This document shows positions 23,384-32,844 of a DNA stretch of 53,301 nucleotides, piece after piece. A program made the translations under genes and the position numbers. The DNA is taken from the IMG/VR virus record IMGVR_UViG_3300032297_000671, positions 1-53,301 of that record. One strand, given 5' to 3'. The notes below the pieces were generated by a model. It was not told the origin of the DNA. It was given only the letters and a program-made list of their open reading frames with translations, and ran no database searches. The DNA comes from a virus. The stretch's first letter is position 1. Every line of letters starts with the position of its first letter.

Positions 23384-25396
23384 ATGGGAAATAATCCAAA
23401 TTCATTGAACGAGAATCTATTCTTTATATTAGAAAAGCAAAATGACAATCTTGCCGTTTCTAAAGTAGATTCCGATTCAGGTAAAGAATACATTCTTCAG
23501 GGAATAGCTGCTCAGTTTGGCAAGGAAAACAATAACAATAGAATCTATGAGGAAGGTGAATATCTTCCGCATCTTGACTATTTAAAGGACAAGATCAAAC
23601 AAAAAAGACTCCTAGGAGAATTGGATCACCCAGAAAAGTTTGATGTTTCTTTAAAAAATATTTCTCACGTTATCGACGATTTAGAATACGATAAAGACGG
23701 GAGAGTTCTTAAGATCAAGGTAAAATTGTTAGATACACCTGCTGGTCAGATAGCTAAAAAATTAGTTGATGCTGGAATTCCTTTAAGTATTAGTTCTAGA
23801 GCCGCTGGTCAAGTTGGACCAGATAAAAAGGTTCAAATCAAGAAGATTTTTACGTATGATTTAGTTGCTGATCCTGGTTTTCAAGATGCTCAGCTAGAGA
23901 GAGTTTATGAGTCTGCAGACTTTGTTACGTTCGTTGATCACCAAAAAAATTCAATAATAAACAGTCTTGAATGCGTAAATGAATCATTTGGATTAGAAAA
24001 TGAAAATTCATTGAAGATATATAAAGTTGAAAATAACGAGGAATTCGAAAAACTCTTTAAGTCAGAAGAAAAAAATAAATCCGCTACTATGGAGCAAAAA
24101 GAATATGTGACTGCTGATGAACTCAATAAATATTCTATCTTTTTAAAGAAGAAAATGGATGAGCTTGAGGCACAAATAAATGAAATGAAAAACGATGCTT
24201 CAGTATCTGAAGCTTCAACTGTTACAACTACTGACACTTCTGCTTTAGAAGAAAGGGTAGCTAAGCTTGAGAAATATTCAGAGTATCTTGCTGAAAATCT
24301 AGACGGTGCAATTAAATATGGTGAATATCTTGCTGAGAATCTAGACAACAGCATCACTTACTCTAAGTATCTTGCTGAAAATCTTGATAAGAACATCTCT
24401 TATGCTAAGTATCTAGCTGAGAATGTTGATAAGTCTATTTCATATTCAGAGTATGTTGCTGAGAATGTTGATAAGGCTATCGACTATTCTAAATATTTAG
24501 CTGAGAAAGTTGATGATGGTATTCAATACACAGAATATGTTGCTGAGAACCTTGATAAAAATATCGCTTATTCTGAGTATCTTGCAGAAAACCTAGATAA
24601 AGGTATCGCTTATTCTGAGTATCTTGCAGAAAACCTAGATAAAGGTATTGCTTATTCAGAATACATCGCAGAAAAATTAGATCAAGGAATTCACTTCACT
24701 GAATACCTTGCTGAAAACGTAAACAAGTCGGTATCTTATTCTGAATACATCGCAGAAAACTTAAATAAGGGTATCGCTTATTCAGACTATCTAGCTGAAA
24801 AGCTAAATGGTAACATCGCAGAAACTGAGTCTATCTCAGAGAGCGTAAAAAATGGTAAATCTGTTAACTTGAACGAAAGTGCAAGAGAAAATGCAGAAAT
24901 TATCGCTAACACAGAATTGGTAGAGTCTGGTTTTGCTGGAGATTATAATTCAATCTCAGGCAAAATTGACGCTCTAATTGAATCAGTCAAGACGCAAAAG
25001 ACTGAGGAGAATATAAACGAGGCAAGAACGAAAGTTCAGCCAACTGCTCAAACACAAAAAGCAGATGAGGCATTGAATGAAGGAATTGAATCTAATGTTA
25101 AGTCATCAGGTTACAAGTTTATCGATCAGATGCCAGAGGAATATGCTCAGGTTTGGGAATCCTTAAATGAAAACCATAAGCAATCTATTGTTGCTCAGGC
25201 TTCTTTCTACAATTTGGAAACTCAATATCAGATCAATAACTTCTGGTCTACTAGACAACTTGATACAAAAACAATTGGACTTCAAAAACTTCAAGAAAGC
25301 CAAGAAACACCAGAACCAACAAAAGAAAGCTTATCACCTGCATATTCTAACGACTATGTACAGTGGGTAGCTAAGTCTCTTGAAGGTAAGTTTTAA
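23384..25396 (+). CDS. gp21: Prohead protease (gp21-like) fused to a repetitive scaffold
   Basis: Residues 36-180 form a T4 gp21-type serine protease: QFGKENNNNRIYEE, LLGELDHPE with His82, ISHVI, LDTPAG, and GIPLSISSRAAG with the nucleophile at Ser137 or Ser138. The next 470 residues are scaffold-like: charged helix, then thirteen 14-residue repeats of EYLAENLDKGIAYS type (24281-24826), then a polar tail with several LNE sites. In T4, protease (gp21) and core scaffold (gp22) are separate genes. A LNE|N at residues 8-10 may be the self-processing site. It lies 23 bases before the capsid gene. Confidence 0.88.
   Translation: MGNNPNSLNENLFFILEKQNDNLAVSKVDSDSGKEYILQGIAAQFGKENNNNRIYEEGEYLPHLDYLKDKIKQKRLLGELDHPEKFDVSLKNISHVIDDLEYDKDGRVLKIKVKLLDTPAGQIAKKLVDAGIPLSISSRAAGQVGPDKKVQIKKIFTYDLVADPGFQDAQLERVYESADFVTFVDHQKNSIINSLECVNESFGLENENSLKIYKVENNEEFEKLFKSEEKNKSATMEQKEYVTADELNKYSIFLKKKMDELEAQINEMKNDASVSEASTVTTTDTSALEERVAKLEKYSEYLAENLDGAIKYGEYLAENLDNSITYSKYLAENLDKNISYAKYLAENVDKSISYSEYVAENVDKAIDYSKYLAEKVDDGIQYTEYVAENLDKNIAYSEYLAENLDKGIAYSEYLAENLDKGIAYSEYIAEKLDQGIHFTEYLAENVNKSVSYSEYIAENLNKGIAYSDYLAEKLNGNIAETESISESVKNGKSVNLNESARENAEIIANTELVESGFAGDYNSISGKIDALIESVKTQKTEENINEARTKVQPTAQTQKADEALNEGIESNVKSSGYKFIDQMPEEYAQVWESLNENHKQSIVAQASFYNLETQYQINNFWSTRQLDTKTIGLQKLQESQETPEPTKESLSPAYSNDYVQWVAKSLEGKF
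24281..24826 (+). repeat. Thirteen 42-bp in-frame repeats (14 residues each)
   Basis: The consensus is [E/K]Y[L/V/I]AE[N/K][L/V][D/N]KxIxYS, with two adjacent copies identical (EYLAENLDKGIAYS). Each unit carries LAE or a close variant (VAE, IAE) before Asn or Lys. The period of 14 suits a long amphipathic helix or coiled coil. Confidence 0.95.
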
Positions 25397-25419
25397 AAAA
25401 CAAAAAAAATAAAAAAACA

Positions 25420-27114
25420 ATGAAACTAATTAACGAAGCAGAAATCTTCGAAACCTGGTCTCCTATCATCGAGCAGAAGGCTGGAATCGCAGATACTGAA
25501 AAGAAACAGTGGCTTTCTAAATATTGTCACTACCACTCATTGAACGAATCAGCTGGTGCTTATTCTTCTTTGAACGTTGTTAACGGTATGGGTGCAGTTA
25601 CACCTCCTACCTTCCCAACTAACACCAACGCTAACGCTGGTTTTTATAACTCATCTTGGCAAGGATCTGGCGATAAATTCCCTTCACTTCTTCCATTGGC
25701 TATTCAGGTAGCTGCGAAGACTGTAGGTTTTGACATCGTTCCAGTTATCCCTATGTCAGGTCCTACTGGCGTATTGTCATACCTTGACTACGTTTACGCT
25801 GGTGGTAAAATCAGCCCAACTTCTGTTGGTGACACAGCTGCTGATGCTTTAGCTGCTGCTCCTGCAATGATCAAATTGCAAATCACTTCACTTGCTTCAG
25901 GATATCCTGCATCATTTGCGGTTGGTACTACTTACTACATCACTAACGCTTCTTCAGCTGGTGCATACATCACTACTAAATTCGTAGGTCTATCAAGAAT
26001 TGATGGTTACCCTATCTTTAGAGTAGAAGGTGTTACTGCTGGTGAGTCTATCGCAGCTGTTATCGACGGTGGTGCTACTAAAGTTGGTACTTCAATCAAC
26101 GGATCTCAAGCTGGTACTACTACTGCTTCTGCAGCATTAGTTAAAGCTTTAGAAGACCACATCCAAGGTTTCTCTGGTGCTGGTTTCCAAAACAGCGATA
26201 ACTGGCAAGGTCCATTCGTTGACGGTACTAAAACTTACAACCCAATGCTTAGAGCATACGGTGAGAGTAACTACTACCAGTCAATGGGTCTTTCGACTTT
26301 CACTAAGTTCGTTGAGGCTGACACTTTCCAAGTAGCTGCTTCTGTAACTACGGAGCAAATCCAAGACCTTAACAAACAATTCGGTATCGACGTTATCTCA
26401 ATGATCGAGAACGCATTGGTTAATGAGGTTTCACAAGCTATCAACAAGCACATCCTTTCTAGAGGATTCGCTCTTGGATGGTCTAACCACTACGACTTCT
26501 ACACTACAGAAGGACAAAACTTGAACCTTAACCTTGTAATTGGTGGTACTGCAGGTTCATACACTATCCCTTCATACGTAGGTAAAGATGACACTGGTTT
26601 AACTCTTGCTGGAACTGCTGGTCCTGCAACAGGAACTTACGAGAACTTGTCAACTCTTCAGAGAAGATTATTCTCAAGAATTCTTGCTGCTGCTAACGTA
26701 GTTGCTAACAGAGGTAGAAGAGGTCCTGCTAACTTCATCGTTACTAACGCTAACGTTGCAAGTGCATTGCAAGATATCTCTCAGTTCACTTTCGCTCCTT
26801 TCTCTAACACGTTGACTCAGAACAACGGTACATTATACCCTGTAGGTTCACTTGCTGGTATGACTGTTTACGTTGATCAGAACATGACGTTCTCTGATAC
26901 GAGAGTATTGGTAGGTAGAAAAGGTGGTGATGACGAACCAGGACTTAAGTTCATGCCTTACATGATGGCTGAGTCTATTCAGACAATCTCTGAAGGTACT
27001 ATGTCACCTAAGATCGCAGTTAAATCTCGTTACGCTTTAGTAGAAGCTGGTTTCCACCCAGAAACTATGTATTTCTGCTTCAACGTTAACTTGCCTGCTG
27101 GAGGTATCTCCTAA
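25420..27114 (+). CDS. gp23: Major capsid protein, T4 gp23-like
   Basis: The 564-residue protein has the gp23 plan: leader MKLINEAEIFETWSPIIE (T4 MTIKTKAELLNKWKPLLE) ending at LNE|S (residues 41-43), then the mature part. Later blocks include EQIQDLNKQFGIDVISMIEN (residues 315-334), RRGPANFIVTNANVASALQD (430-449), and near the end KSRYALVEAGFHPETMYF. It should form the hexamers of the head after removal of the leader by the adjacent protease. Codon choice differs from neighbours (AAC, TAC, TTC, ATC preferred), as for a very highly expressed gene. A strong terminator follows. Confidence 0.95.
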   Translation: MKLINEAEIFETWSPIIEQKAGIADTEKKQWLSKYCHYHSLNESAGAYSSLNVVNGMGAVTPPTFPTNTNANAGFYNSSWQGSGDKFPSLLPLAIQVAAKTVGFDIVPVIPMSGPTGVLSYLDYVYAGGKISPTSVGDTAADALAAAPAMIKLQITSLASGYPASFAVGTTYYITNASSAGAYITTKFVGLSRIDGYPIFRVEGVTAGESIAAVIDGGATKVGTSINGSQAGTTTASAALVKALEDHIQGFSGAGFQNSDNWQGPFVDGTKTYNPMLRAYGESNYYQSMGLSTFTKFVEADTFQVAASVTTEQIQDLNKQFGIDVISMIENALVNEVSQAINKHILSRGFALGWSNHYDFYTTEGQNLNLNLVIGGTAGSYTIPSYVGKDDTGLTLAGTAGPATGTYENLSTLQRRLFSRILAAANVVANRGRRGPANFIVTNANVASALQDISQFTFAPFSNTLTQNNGTLYPVGSLAGMTVYVDQNMTFSDTRVLVGRKGGDDEPGLKFMPYMMAESIQTISEGTMSPKIAVKSRYALVEAGFHPETMYFCFNVNLPAGGIS

Positions 27115-27137
27115 TCTTAGTTAACTAGGAATATATT

Positions 27138-27167
27138 AAACCCCAGGTTTCGGCCTGGGGTTTTTTT
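27138..27167 (+). terminator. Strong rho-independent terminator after the capsid gene
   Basis: AAACCCCAGG and CCTGGGGTTT form a 10-bp GC-rich stem with a 6-base loop, followed by a run of seven T. It is the strongest terminator in the window. Confidence 0.95.
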
Positions 27168-27175
27168 GTTTGTAT

Positions 27176-27186
27176 GGATATATAGA
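27176..27186 (+). promoter_or_regulatory. Putative late promoter (GGATATATAGA)
   Basis: This copy of the recurrent motif lies directly after the capsid terminator and ends 20 bases before the ATG at 27207. Confidence 0.65.
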
Positions 27187-27206
27187 ATAAATCCATTTAC
27201 TGTGTA

Positions 27207-28316
27207 ATGAAGAGAATATTAAAACATCAGGAATTTTTAAAGAGAAGAGACCTTTATGAACCGATTGACGAGTCCATAATGATGGACCTAATGAACATAT
27301 CGTTAAATGAGGGATCTGTTTTAGATTCTCTTAAAAATTCATTAGATAAAACTATTTTCGGTAAACTTTCTAGACTTTCCATAATTGATAGAATAAGAAA
27401 GAGTAATCTTGAAATTCAGAAGGAGATCATAAACAAAGAATATGACGTAAAGGAGGATATTGCTGCTTTGGAAGTTAAAATGGATACCCTAAGAAAAAGA
27501 GGGGCCGATAAGAAAGATTTTTTGCAGATTGAACAGGAGATAGAAAGGAAAAAGAAAGAATTTTCTTCTTATATAAAAATGCAAAAAGCAAAGATGGATC
27601 AGGGTAGAAATCTCCTTGATAAAACCATCTCTAATAACGAAAGAAGAAGAGAGTATTATGAAGCTGGAGCAGCTGATGATAGATTCGAGATCGCAAAATT
27701 TGAATATGAATTAGCTAAGAATAAGACATCAGATAAAGATGAAGTTGATAAGCTAAAAGTTAAATTTGAGGAAGCTGCTAAAAAGGCAGAGGAGATGATT
27801 AAAAGCTCTATGGATTCTTCAAAGAAATCTTCAAAGAAATCTTTGAATGATAATGATCTCTCCGATCTCTCAGCTTTAAGAAAAACTATCGGCGAAAATG
27901 ATGCTGATACTATCATAGAGTTAAAACAAAAAACTGCTGATAGATCTGATGAATTAAAGAATAAGCTTAAAGATGGTCTTAAAGATTTGACTGATTTTAT
28001 CAAAAAAATGCACATTAAGAAAGTTCCTGTTTCTGATCGAGTTATAGAGAAAAAGCTAGATCCACTAGTTAAGCTTTCCAATGAGATCGATGCCTGTGAT
28101 AATCTATATAAGCTATATAGCAGAATGGGTAAAAGCAGATCTCAGATAGCAAAGAGCATCTCAACGACATCTGCTTTAAGTGATCTTTTCACTAAGATTA
28201 ATAGCGCTATCTTAGATGGTAAAGATGCAGGGTCTGGTTTAACTAGTATGCTTTTGGTTCTTGAGGCTGACCCAACCGCGGATAATATTCAGAAAGTAAT
28301 AAAAAAAATATCTTAA
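27207..28316 (+). CDS. Lys-rich coiled-coil protein with head-targeting leader
   Basis: The 369-residue protein begins with a basic leader and has IDE|S (20-22) and LNE|G (33-35), both fitting the prohead protease rule. Residues 60-220 are long charged coiled coils, rich in Lys and Glu. Its order of segments (leader, coil, short globular patch with Tyr, second coil) parallels the next gene, so the two may be distant paralogues. Position directly behind the capsid gene and the leader suggest an internal core protein. Family unknown. Confidence 0.7.
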   Translation: MKRILKHQEFLKRRDLYEPIDESIMMDLMNISLNEGSVLDSLKNSLDKTIFGKLSRLSIIDRIRKSNLEIQKEIINKEYDVKEDIAALEVKMDTLRKRGADKKDFLQIEQEIERKKKEFSSYIKMQKAKMDQGRNLLDKTISNNERRREYYEAGAADDRFEIAKFEYELAKNKTSDKDEVDKLKVKFEEAAKKAEEMIKSSMDSSKKSSKKSLNDNDLSDLSALRKTIGENDADTIIELKQKTADRSDELKNKLKDGLKDLTDFIKKMHIKKVPVSDRVIEKKLDPLVKLSNEIDACDNLYKLYSRMGKSRSQIAKSISTTSALSDLFTKINSAILDGKDAGSGLTSMLLVLEADPTADNIQKVIKKIS

Positions 28317-28317
28317 G

Positions 28318-29208
28318 ATGCTTTTGAAATTTAAAGAATGGGATAACTCAAACCCAGCAATAAACGAATCTGCTCCATTAGAAAAAATAATGAATTGGCT
28401 TAGCTCCAATTTTGGTGGAACAGTTTCTGAAATTGACGGATTACTTTCTAAGGTGTCTTCAATAGAAGCCCAATATGTAGAAGACTGGAATGATATCCAA
28501 ACCGATATAGATTCACTCGAGGTTAGAAAGGCACAAACAAAATCTGATGCTGCTGAGCTTAAAAAGCTAGAGAGGATGATCGATAGAAATCGTAAGTTAC
28601 TAACTGCTTTACAGAGAAAAAAGAAAGCAGATTTAGAAAAGATTGATGCCAAAGCTGAAAAAATAATCGGTGGCAAATCAAGACTGATTTCATATTGGAA
28701 TCTTAAGAAGGCAGAACTTGAATCAGATATAGCTGAAAAGTTATTTGGTTTATCTAAAGAACTTACAGACGAAAGCATTGCGGATGAACTTTATAATAAG
28801 TATAAGGATGCTGCTTTGGATGCTAAGAAAAAGGATGAAGCTTTTAGAGAAAAATTCGGAAAGCTTGATCTAGCCAAATCTTCTACCATAGAAAAAGAAA
28901 CAGAGTCTATATCTAAATCAAACTTTTCTTTAGACCCTATTCTAGCCATGAATGCTGTCCAGTTTACTAAATATGTTCAGGGGCTAGAAAAATCTCAGGT
29001 TAAGGATCTGATAAAGTTTATAACAAGAGAAAGAAACGAGAAGTATGCAACTCTTGATACAGAGAAAGATAGATTAAAAGACCAGGCTAAGAAAAAAGGT
29101 TTGAGTGATGAGTCTGTTTCTTCTAGCATAAGTGATCTCAGAGAAACCTTGATGGAGCAAATTAGGGATCTAAGAACTAAAATAACTATTGCAAGAAGAT
29201 ATGCGTAA
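28318..29208 (+). CDS. Coiled-coil protein with head-targeting leader
   Basis: The 296-residue protein starts one base after the previous stop. INE|S at residues 15-17 fits a protease site after a short leader (MLLKFKEWDNSNPA). Residues 55-115 and 240-290 are charged coiled coils. Like its neighbours it is Lys/Glu-rich and without membrane segments. It overlaps the next small gene by 8 bases, implying coupled translation. Probably an internal head or core protein; not recognised. Confidence 0.7.
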   Translation: MLLKFKEWDNSNPAINESAPLEKIMNWLSSNFGGTVSEIDGLLSKVSSIEAQYVEDWNDIQTDIDSLEVRKAQTKSDAAELKKLERMIDRNRKLLTALQRKKKADLEKIDAKAEKIIGGKSRLISYWNLKKAELESDIAEKLFGLSKELTDESIADELYNKYKDAALDAKKKDEAFREKFGKLDLAKSSTIEKETESISKSNFSLDPILAMNAVQFTKYVQGLEKSQVKDLIKFITRERNEKYATLDTEKDRLKDQAKKKGLSDESVSSSISDLRETLMEQIRDLRTKITIARRYA

Positions 29209-29470
29209 GTACATTAAGCCCCTTAGTTCCGAACCACTACTAGAAGGAGTAAATGAGGATCTAGTAAAATCAAAAGCTGATGTTAACGCAAAGTTGGCAG
29301 AGATAGCTGCTGAGATAGCAGTTCAAAAAGAAGCTGAAACTACTTTAAATAAAATCGCTTCTATAAAAAAACAGGCTACTCTTTATTCACAACTACCAGC
29401 TTTATTAAATAAGCTCGCTTCTTCAATGGAGGCCAAAGAAAAATCTGGTGACACAACAACTATTTACTAA
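29201..29470 (+). CDS. Small helical protein with head-targeting leader
   Basis: With the ATG at 29201, inside the end of the preceding gene, the product has 89 residues. LLE|G at residues 13-15 follows a leader MRKYIKPLSSEP. The remainder is a single long Ala/Lys/Glu-rich helix. It begins 8 bases before the previous stop and ends 2 bases before the next ATG. It resembles small T4 internal proteins in size and leader only. Confidence 0.65.
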   Translation: MRKYIKPLSSEPLLEGVNEDLVKSKADVNAKLAEIAAEIAVQKEAETTLNKIASIKKQATLYSQLPALLNKLASSMEAKEKSGDTTTIY

Positions 29471-29472
29471 AG

Positions 29473-31881
29473 ATGAATAATAATTATTTTAACCAAAATC
29501 CCATAGCTAGACAAATATCAATTAGTACATTAAGACTATTTGAGAATGAGAATGTTGATTCACTTATTCAAAAGATAAGTGATATTACATTGGATACCTT
29601 CAAGAAGGTTGTTTTTGATATAGCATCTACTAAGAATAGAAATCCTGATGTTTTAAGAGCTAAGATTGCTGATATATCGGGAACTACAACATTGAAGAAT
29701 CTTTCTGCAAAGATTAAGGATTATGCTCAAGATGCTGAACTTGTTGATCCTGCTTATGCTGAGGTTAAGAAAATGTACATTGATGGTTTAAATATGATAA
29801 CAGATGCTCTTAAAAGAGCTGTTGAGGTTGATCCTTCTTTGGAAGCTAAGATTATAGACAGATTTGTCAATTCGTCTGATAAACTTCAAAAAGTGGTTGA
29901 TTATATTGCTTCTGAGATGCAAAAATCAGGTAGGTTGAATGAATCATTGGTAATTGGATTTCAAGGCCGTATAGACAAGTTATTGAAGGTTCTTGTTAAT
30001 CTTATAACTGATTCTAAAGGAAAGGATGCAAAATCCGGATACGGTAGGGATTGGCACAGATTATTTCAAACCCTTGAGCAAAAGGCTTATGCTATCCAAC
30101 AATCTAAATCTTTAGCTGGTGAAAAGGATAGAAAAACATTAGCAGAGCTTGAAAAGAAAGTTGATACACTTTCACAGGAGTACTATCAATATAAGATTAA
30201 AGCTTCTGAGATGGCAATGAAGAAGATTAGCGACGACGATGAACTAATTACTAAATTTGGAGACGTTAATGACCTTTTTACTTCTGCTCTTGATCTTATA
30301 GCTAAGGCTAATACTCAGGAAGGAATAGTTGAAGTTAAAATTAGAGAGGATCTTGAGGAAAGAGAATCTAAGATGAATGATAAGGTTTTCCCAATTAAAA
30401 AAGGAGATAAGGACACTGACCCTAAATTCAAAGGATCTAATATAATCGCTTCTATACAGAAAGCCTTAATGAATGGATTTGTTCCTATTAAGAATATACT
30501 TACACCTAGAGGTGGAGTTGATGGTAAATATGGTACGGGAACAACCTCTGTAATCAAATCAATCCAAACAATATTTGGCAACAAGAACGTTGATGGAAAT
30601 TTGGATAAATCTTTGATTGATTCGATATTAAAACTTGATCAGATATCAAGTGAAGATAAGGAGGATATTAGAGAAAGCCTATCTAAACTCAGAAAATCCT
30701 ATTCTACTGTTAGCGAATCTGGTAAGGCATTAAATGCTTCTGATTTCTTTGCATTAATGGAAGCAATGAGCTATATAGATCCTCAAGAATTAGAAGGGGT
30801 TTTAAATAAATTCAATGACGAGCTTGAGAATGATCCGGAGGATAAAAAAATCTCTATGATTAGCGACGAGGTTCTAGCAGAGAAACTAGCTAAATTACTT
30901 AGAACTAAGGGATATAATAAAAATGCAGAAGCTGACGATTTTTTACGAGAGGATGGATCACTAAAAGGATCTTATCCAAGGGAATTTGTAGAATCGTGGG
31001 GAATTGCTATAGATAATGCTGACGATGCTGCTTATTTTGTAGAAGATAAAGACGATGATATTGAAGGTATCTACACTACTAAGAGATTGTCTTCGACTGT
31101 AAATAAACCAAGTAACTGGCCTAAATATTCGGAGATATCAGGAAATGATGATTCTGATATTAATGATTTCGGTAAATGGTACACGTCATATTGGAAAAAT
31201 TTTGCAGGGGTGAATTCGGATTCAAAGGCTTCATCAATAACTTCTCTGCTTCAAAAAAATTCCGATCTTAAGAAAGATGAGGATAAGGATATAGCAGCTT
31301 CTTATTATGATTCTCTTTCAGATCTTATAGCTAGTAAAAAAGCTGAGATCTCGTCAGGTTATCTAGATTTCAGAACTGCTGAAAGAATTAAGGAAATGAT
31401 TAGTTCTAATCTTGGAGACATCAGCGATATTGATGGTCTAAAGCCTTCTGAGATGAGATTCATTTATAATCTTATTGCAATTTTAGCAGGTACAATAACT
31501 TATGACAAGAAGGAAGAAAAATGGGTAGATAGTATTAGTTACGTCACTTCTTTCAACGATTCTAAGGATTTTTATGATTTACTTAAAAATATAGCTAAGA
31601 CAAAGGCATTCTTCGAGGTTGGAGCTGACGATGAGTTATTTGCTTATTTAAATATTCCTGAATCTGGACCAGCAGAATTGGTTGTTGCAAAAACAACTGG
31701 ACCTGAATTTACACAAAAAACTAATCAGGGATCTCCTTTGCAAATTAAAGCAATATCAATATTAGCTGATATGTCGGAAAAAGCTAAGAAGCATGCTAAG
31801 AGGGCATCTCTTTCCAATTCTAAGGAAGCAGCAGATTCTCAGTTCTCAGACATCTATGTAATTAAAAAACAAGAGGAATAA
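29473..31881 (+). CDS. Large head-targeted protein with peptidoglycan-binding-like segment
   Basis: The 802-residue protein begins with a 24-residue leader ending LFE|N (22-24), a possible prohead protease site. The N-terminal half is helical. Around residues 345-385, GGVDGKYGTGTTSVIKSIQ followed by NVDGNLDKSLIDSIL has the DGxYGxxTxxxVKxxQ...DGxxxxxxxxxL rhythm of the PG_binding_1 fold. The C-terminal half is mixed helical and acidic. No catalytic domain is obvious. It is the last gene of the block behind the capsid gene. A packed protein that meets the cell wall during DNA entry is one reading. Confidence 0.65.
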   Translation: MNNNYFNQNPIARQISISTLRLFENENVDSLIQKISDITLDTFKKVVFDIASTKNRNPDVLRAKIADISGTTTLKNLSAKIKDYAQDAELVDPAYAEVKKMYIDGLNMITDALKRAVEVDPSLEAKIIDRFVNSSDKLQKVVDYIASEMQKSGRLNESLVIGFQGRIDKLLKVLVNLITDSKGKDAKSGYGRDWHRLFQTLEQKAYAIQQSKSLAGEKDRKTLAELEKKVDTLSQEYYQYKIKASEMAMKKISDDDELITKFGDVNDLFTSALDLIAKANTQEGIVEVKIREDLEERESKMNDKVFPIKKGDKDTDPKFKGSNIIASIQKALMNGFVPIKNILTPRGGVDGKYGTGTTSVIKSIQTIFGNKNVDGNLDKSLIDSILKLDQISSEDKEDIRESLSKLRKSYSTVSESGKALNASDFFALMEAMSYIDPQELEGVLNKFNDELENDPEDKKISMISDEVLAEKLAKLLRTKGYNKNAEADDFLREDGSLKGSYPREFVESWGIAIDNADDAAYFVEDKDDDIEGIYTTKRLSSTVNKPSNWPKYSEISGNDDSDINDFGKWYTSYWKNFAGVNSDSKASSITSLLQKNSDLKKDEDKDIAASYYDSLSDLIASKKAEISSGYLDFRTAERIKEMISSNLGDISDIDGLKPSEMRFIYNLIAILAGTITYDKKEEKWVDSISYVTSFNDSKDFYDLLKNIAKTKAFFEVGADDELFAYLNIPESGPAELVVAKTTGPEFTQKTNQGSPLQIKAISILADMSEKAKKHAKRASLSNSKEAADSQFSDIYVIKKQEE

Positions 31882-31920
31882 TACCGAAACCTGATTAAAT
31901 GTTTTCAATAGAATCCATGG

Positions 31921-32844
31921 ATGAATAATTCTGGATTATATCTTTTGAGTTTTTGTAGTAAAGGAAGTCCATGGGATTTGGGAAGGGACCTTTCTGCTAA
32001 TTCTGAAATGATCAGATTGATCCTGTCTCCCTATTTTAATGAAATTTACATATACTCTCCTGAGGATATAAAAACAATGGGAGGGACAGATTTTTGTAAT
32101 CAACGTCCCGGCGAATTTCCTCTTAATCCTGGAATAAATGATCTAGGATGTGGTGACTTCAAACCATTCCTGATAGATCATACACTTAAGATGATTCCAG
32201 AGGGATCTATTTTAATATACCATGATTGTAATTTTTCTAAGTATCCACAATATTGGCAAACAGATTGGAAAAATCTATATGAGACTTGTTCAAGTTTACT
32301 TGAGATAAACAAGTCCGATATTTTTATGCCATTTGAAACCCCAATTAGGCCAACTAAAGGTATTCAGCCAAAAGTAAGAATGCACGGAAAGAGGCACACC
32401 ACACTTTCTATAATAAAAGATCCGATAGAGGCAGAGATAGTTTCTGAATGTTATGAGATCGCTTCTGGAAGAATGGTAATAAGGAATTCGAATTTCTCCA
32501 GAGACTTCTTTTCTGAGTACCTTCGGCTTTGTTCAATTCCAGAATTAATAGAAAAATATCCAAATCCAAATCCATATCCACAATTTACTCATCACTGTCC
32601 AGAACAACATATATTAAATTGTTTAATTTATAAGTATATTTTGGATGGAAAATTAGATCCCCTTTTTCCAAGATTTATGTTTCCTATGAGAAGACTGTTG
32701 ATTGATGACGATGTAAAATCTTTCGTAAATCACAAATTGACGAAATATCTTTCTGAAAAATCAATACAAATATTACAAAAAGAGGATTATGATAACGATT
32801 TTCGAGGGACAAAGGAATTCGGGGAAGACATTTTTAGCACATAA
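31921..32844 (+). CDS. Glycosyltransferase-like protein
   Basis: The 307-residue protein contains the arrangement CGDFKPFLIDHTLKMIPEGS, then ILIYHDCNFSKYP (about residues 78-112). This corresponds to the WKPxxIxxxLxxxxxGDxLxYxDxG stretch of a group of uncharacterised GT-A-type glycosyltransferases, with His-Asp in place of the usual D-x-D/G. Conserved-looking HHCPEQHILN near residue 223 may be part of the acceptor site. It overlaps the next gene by 56 bases. A role in modifying surface or DNA-linked sugars is inferred. Confidence 0.5.
   Translation: MNNSGLYLLSFCSKGSPWDLGRDLSANSEMIRLILSPYFNEIYIYSPEDIKTMGGTDFCNQRPGEFPLNPGINDLGCGDFKPFLIDHTLKMIPEGSILIYHDCNFSKYPQYWQTDWKNLYETCSSLLEINKSDIFMPFETPIRPTKGIQPKVRMHGKRHTTLSIIKDPIEAEIVSECYEIASGRMVIRNSNFSRDFFSEYLRLCSIPELIEKYPNPNPYPQFTHHCPEQHILNCLIYKYILDGKLDPLFPRFMFPMRRLLIDDDVKSFVNHKLTKYLSEKSIQILQKEDYDNDFRGTKEFGEDIFST

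Noticed and set aside
22902-23405. Long open frame on the minus strand (167 codons)
   Set aside because: It lies wholly opposite a well-supported gene, has biased Ser/Leu composition from antisense of acidic codons, and no promoter motif.
28239-28778. Minus-strand open frame of 179 codons
   Set aside because: It mirrors the Lys/Glu-rich coiled-coil gene on the plus strand; the Ser/Phe/Leu composition is what antisense of such codons gives.
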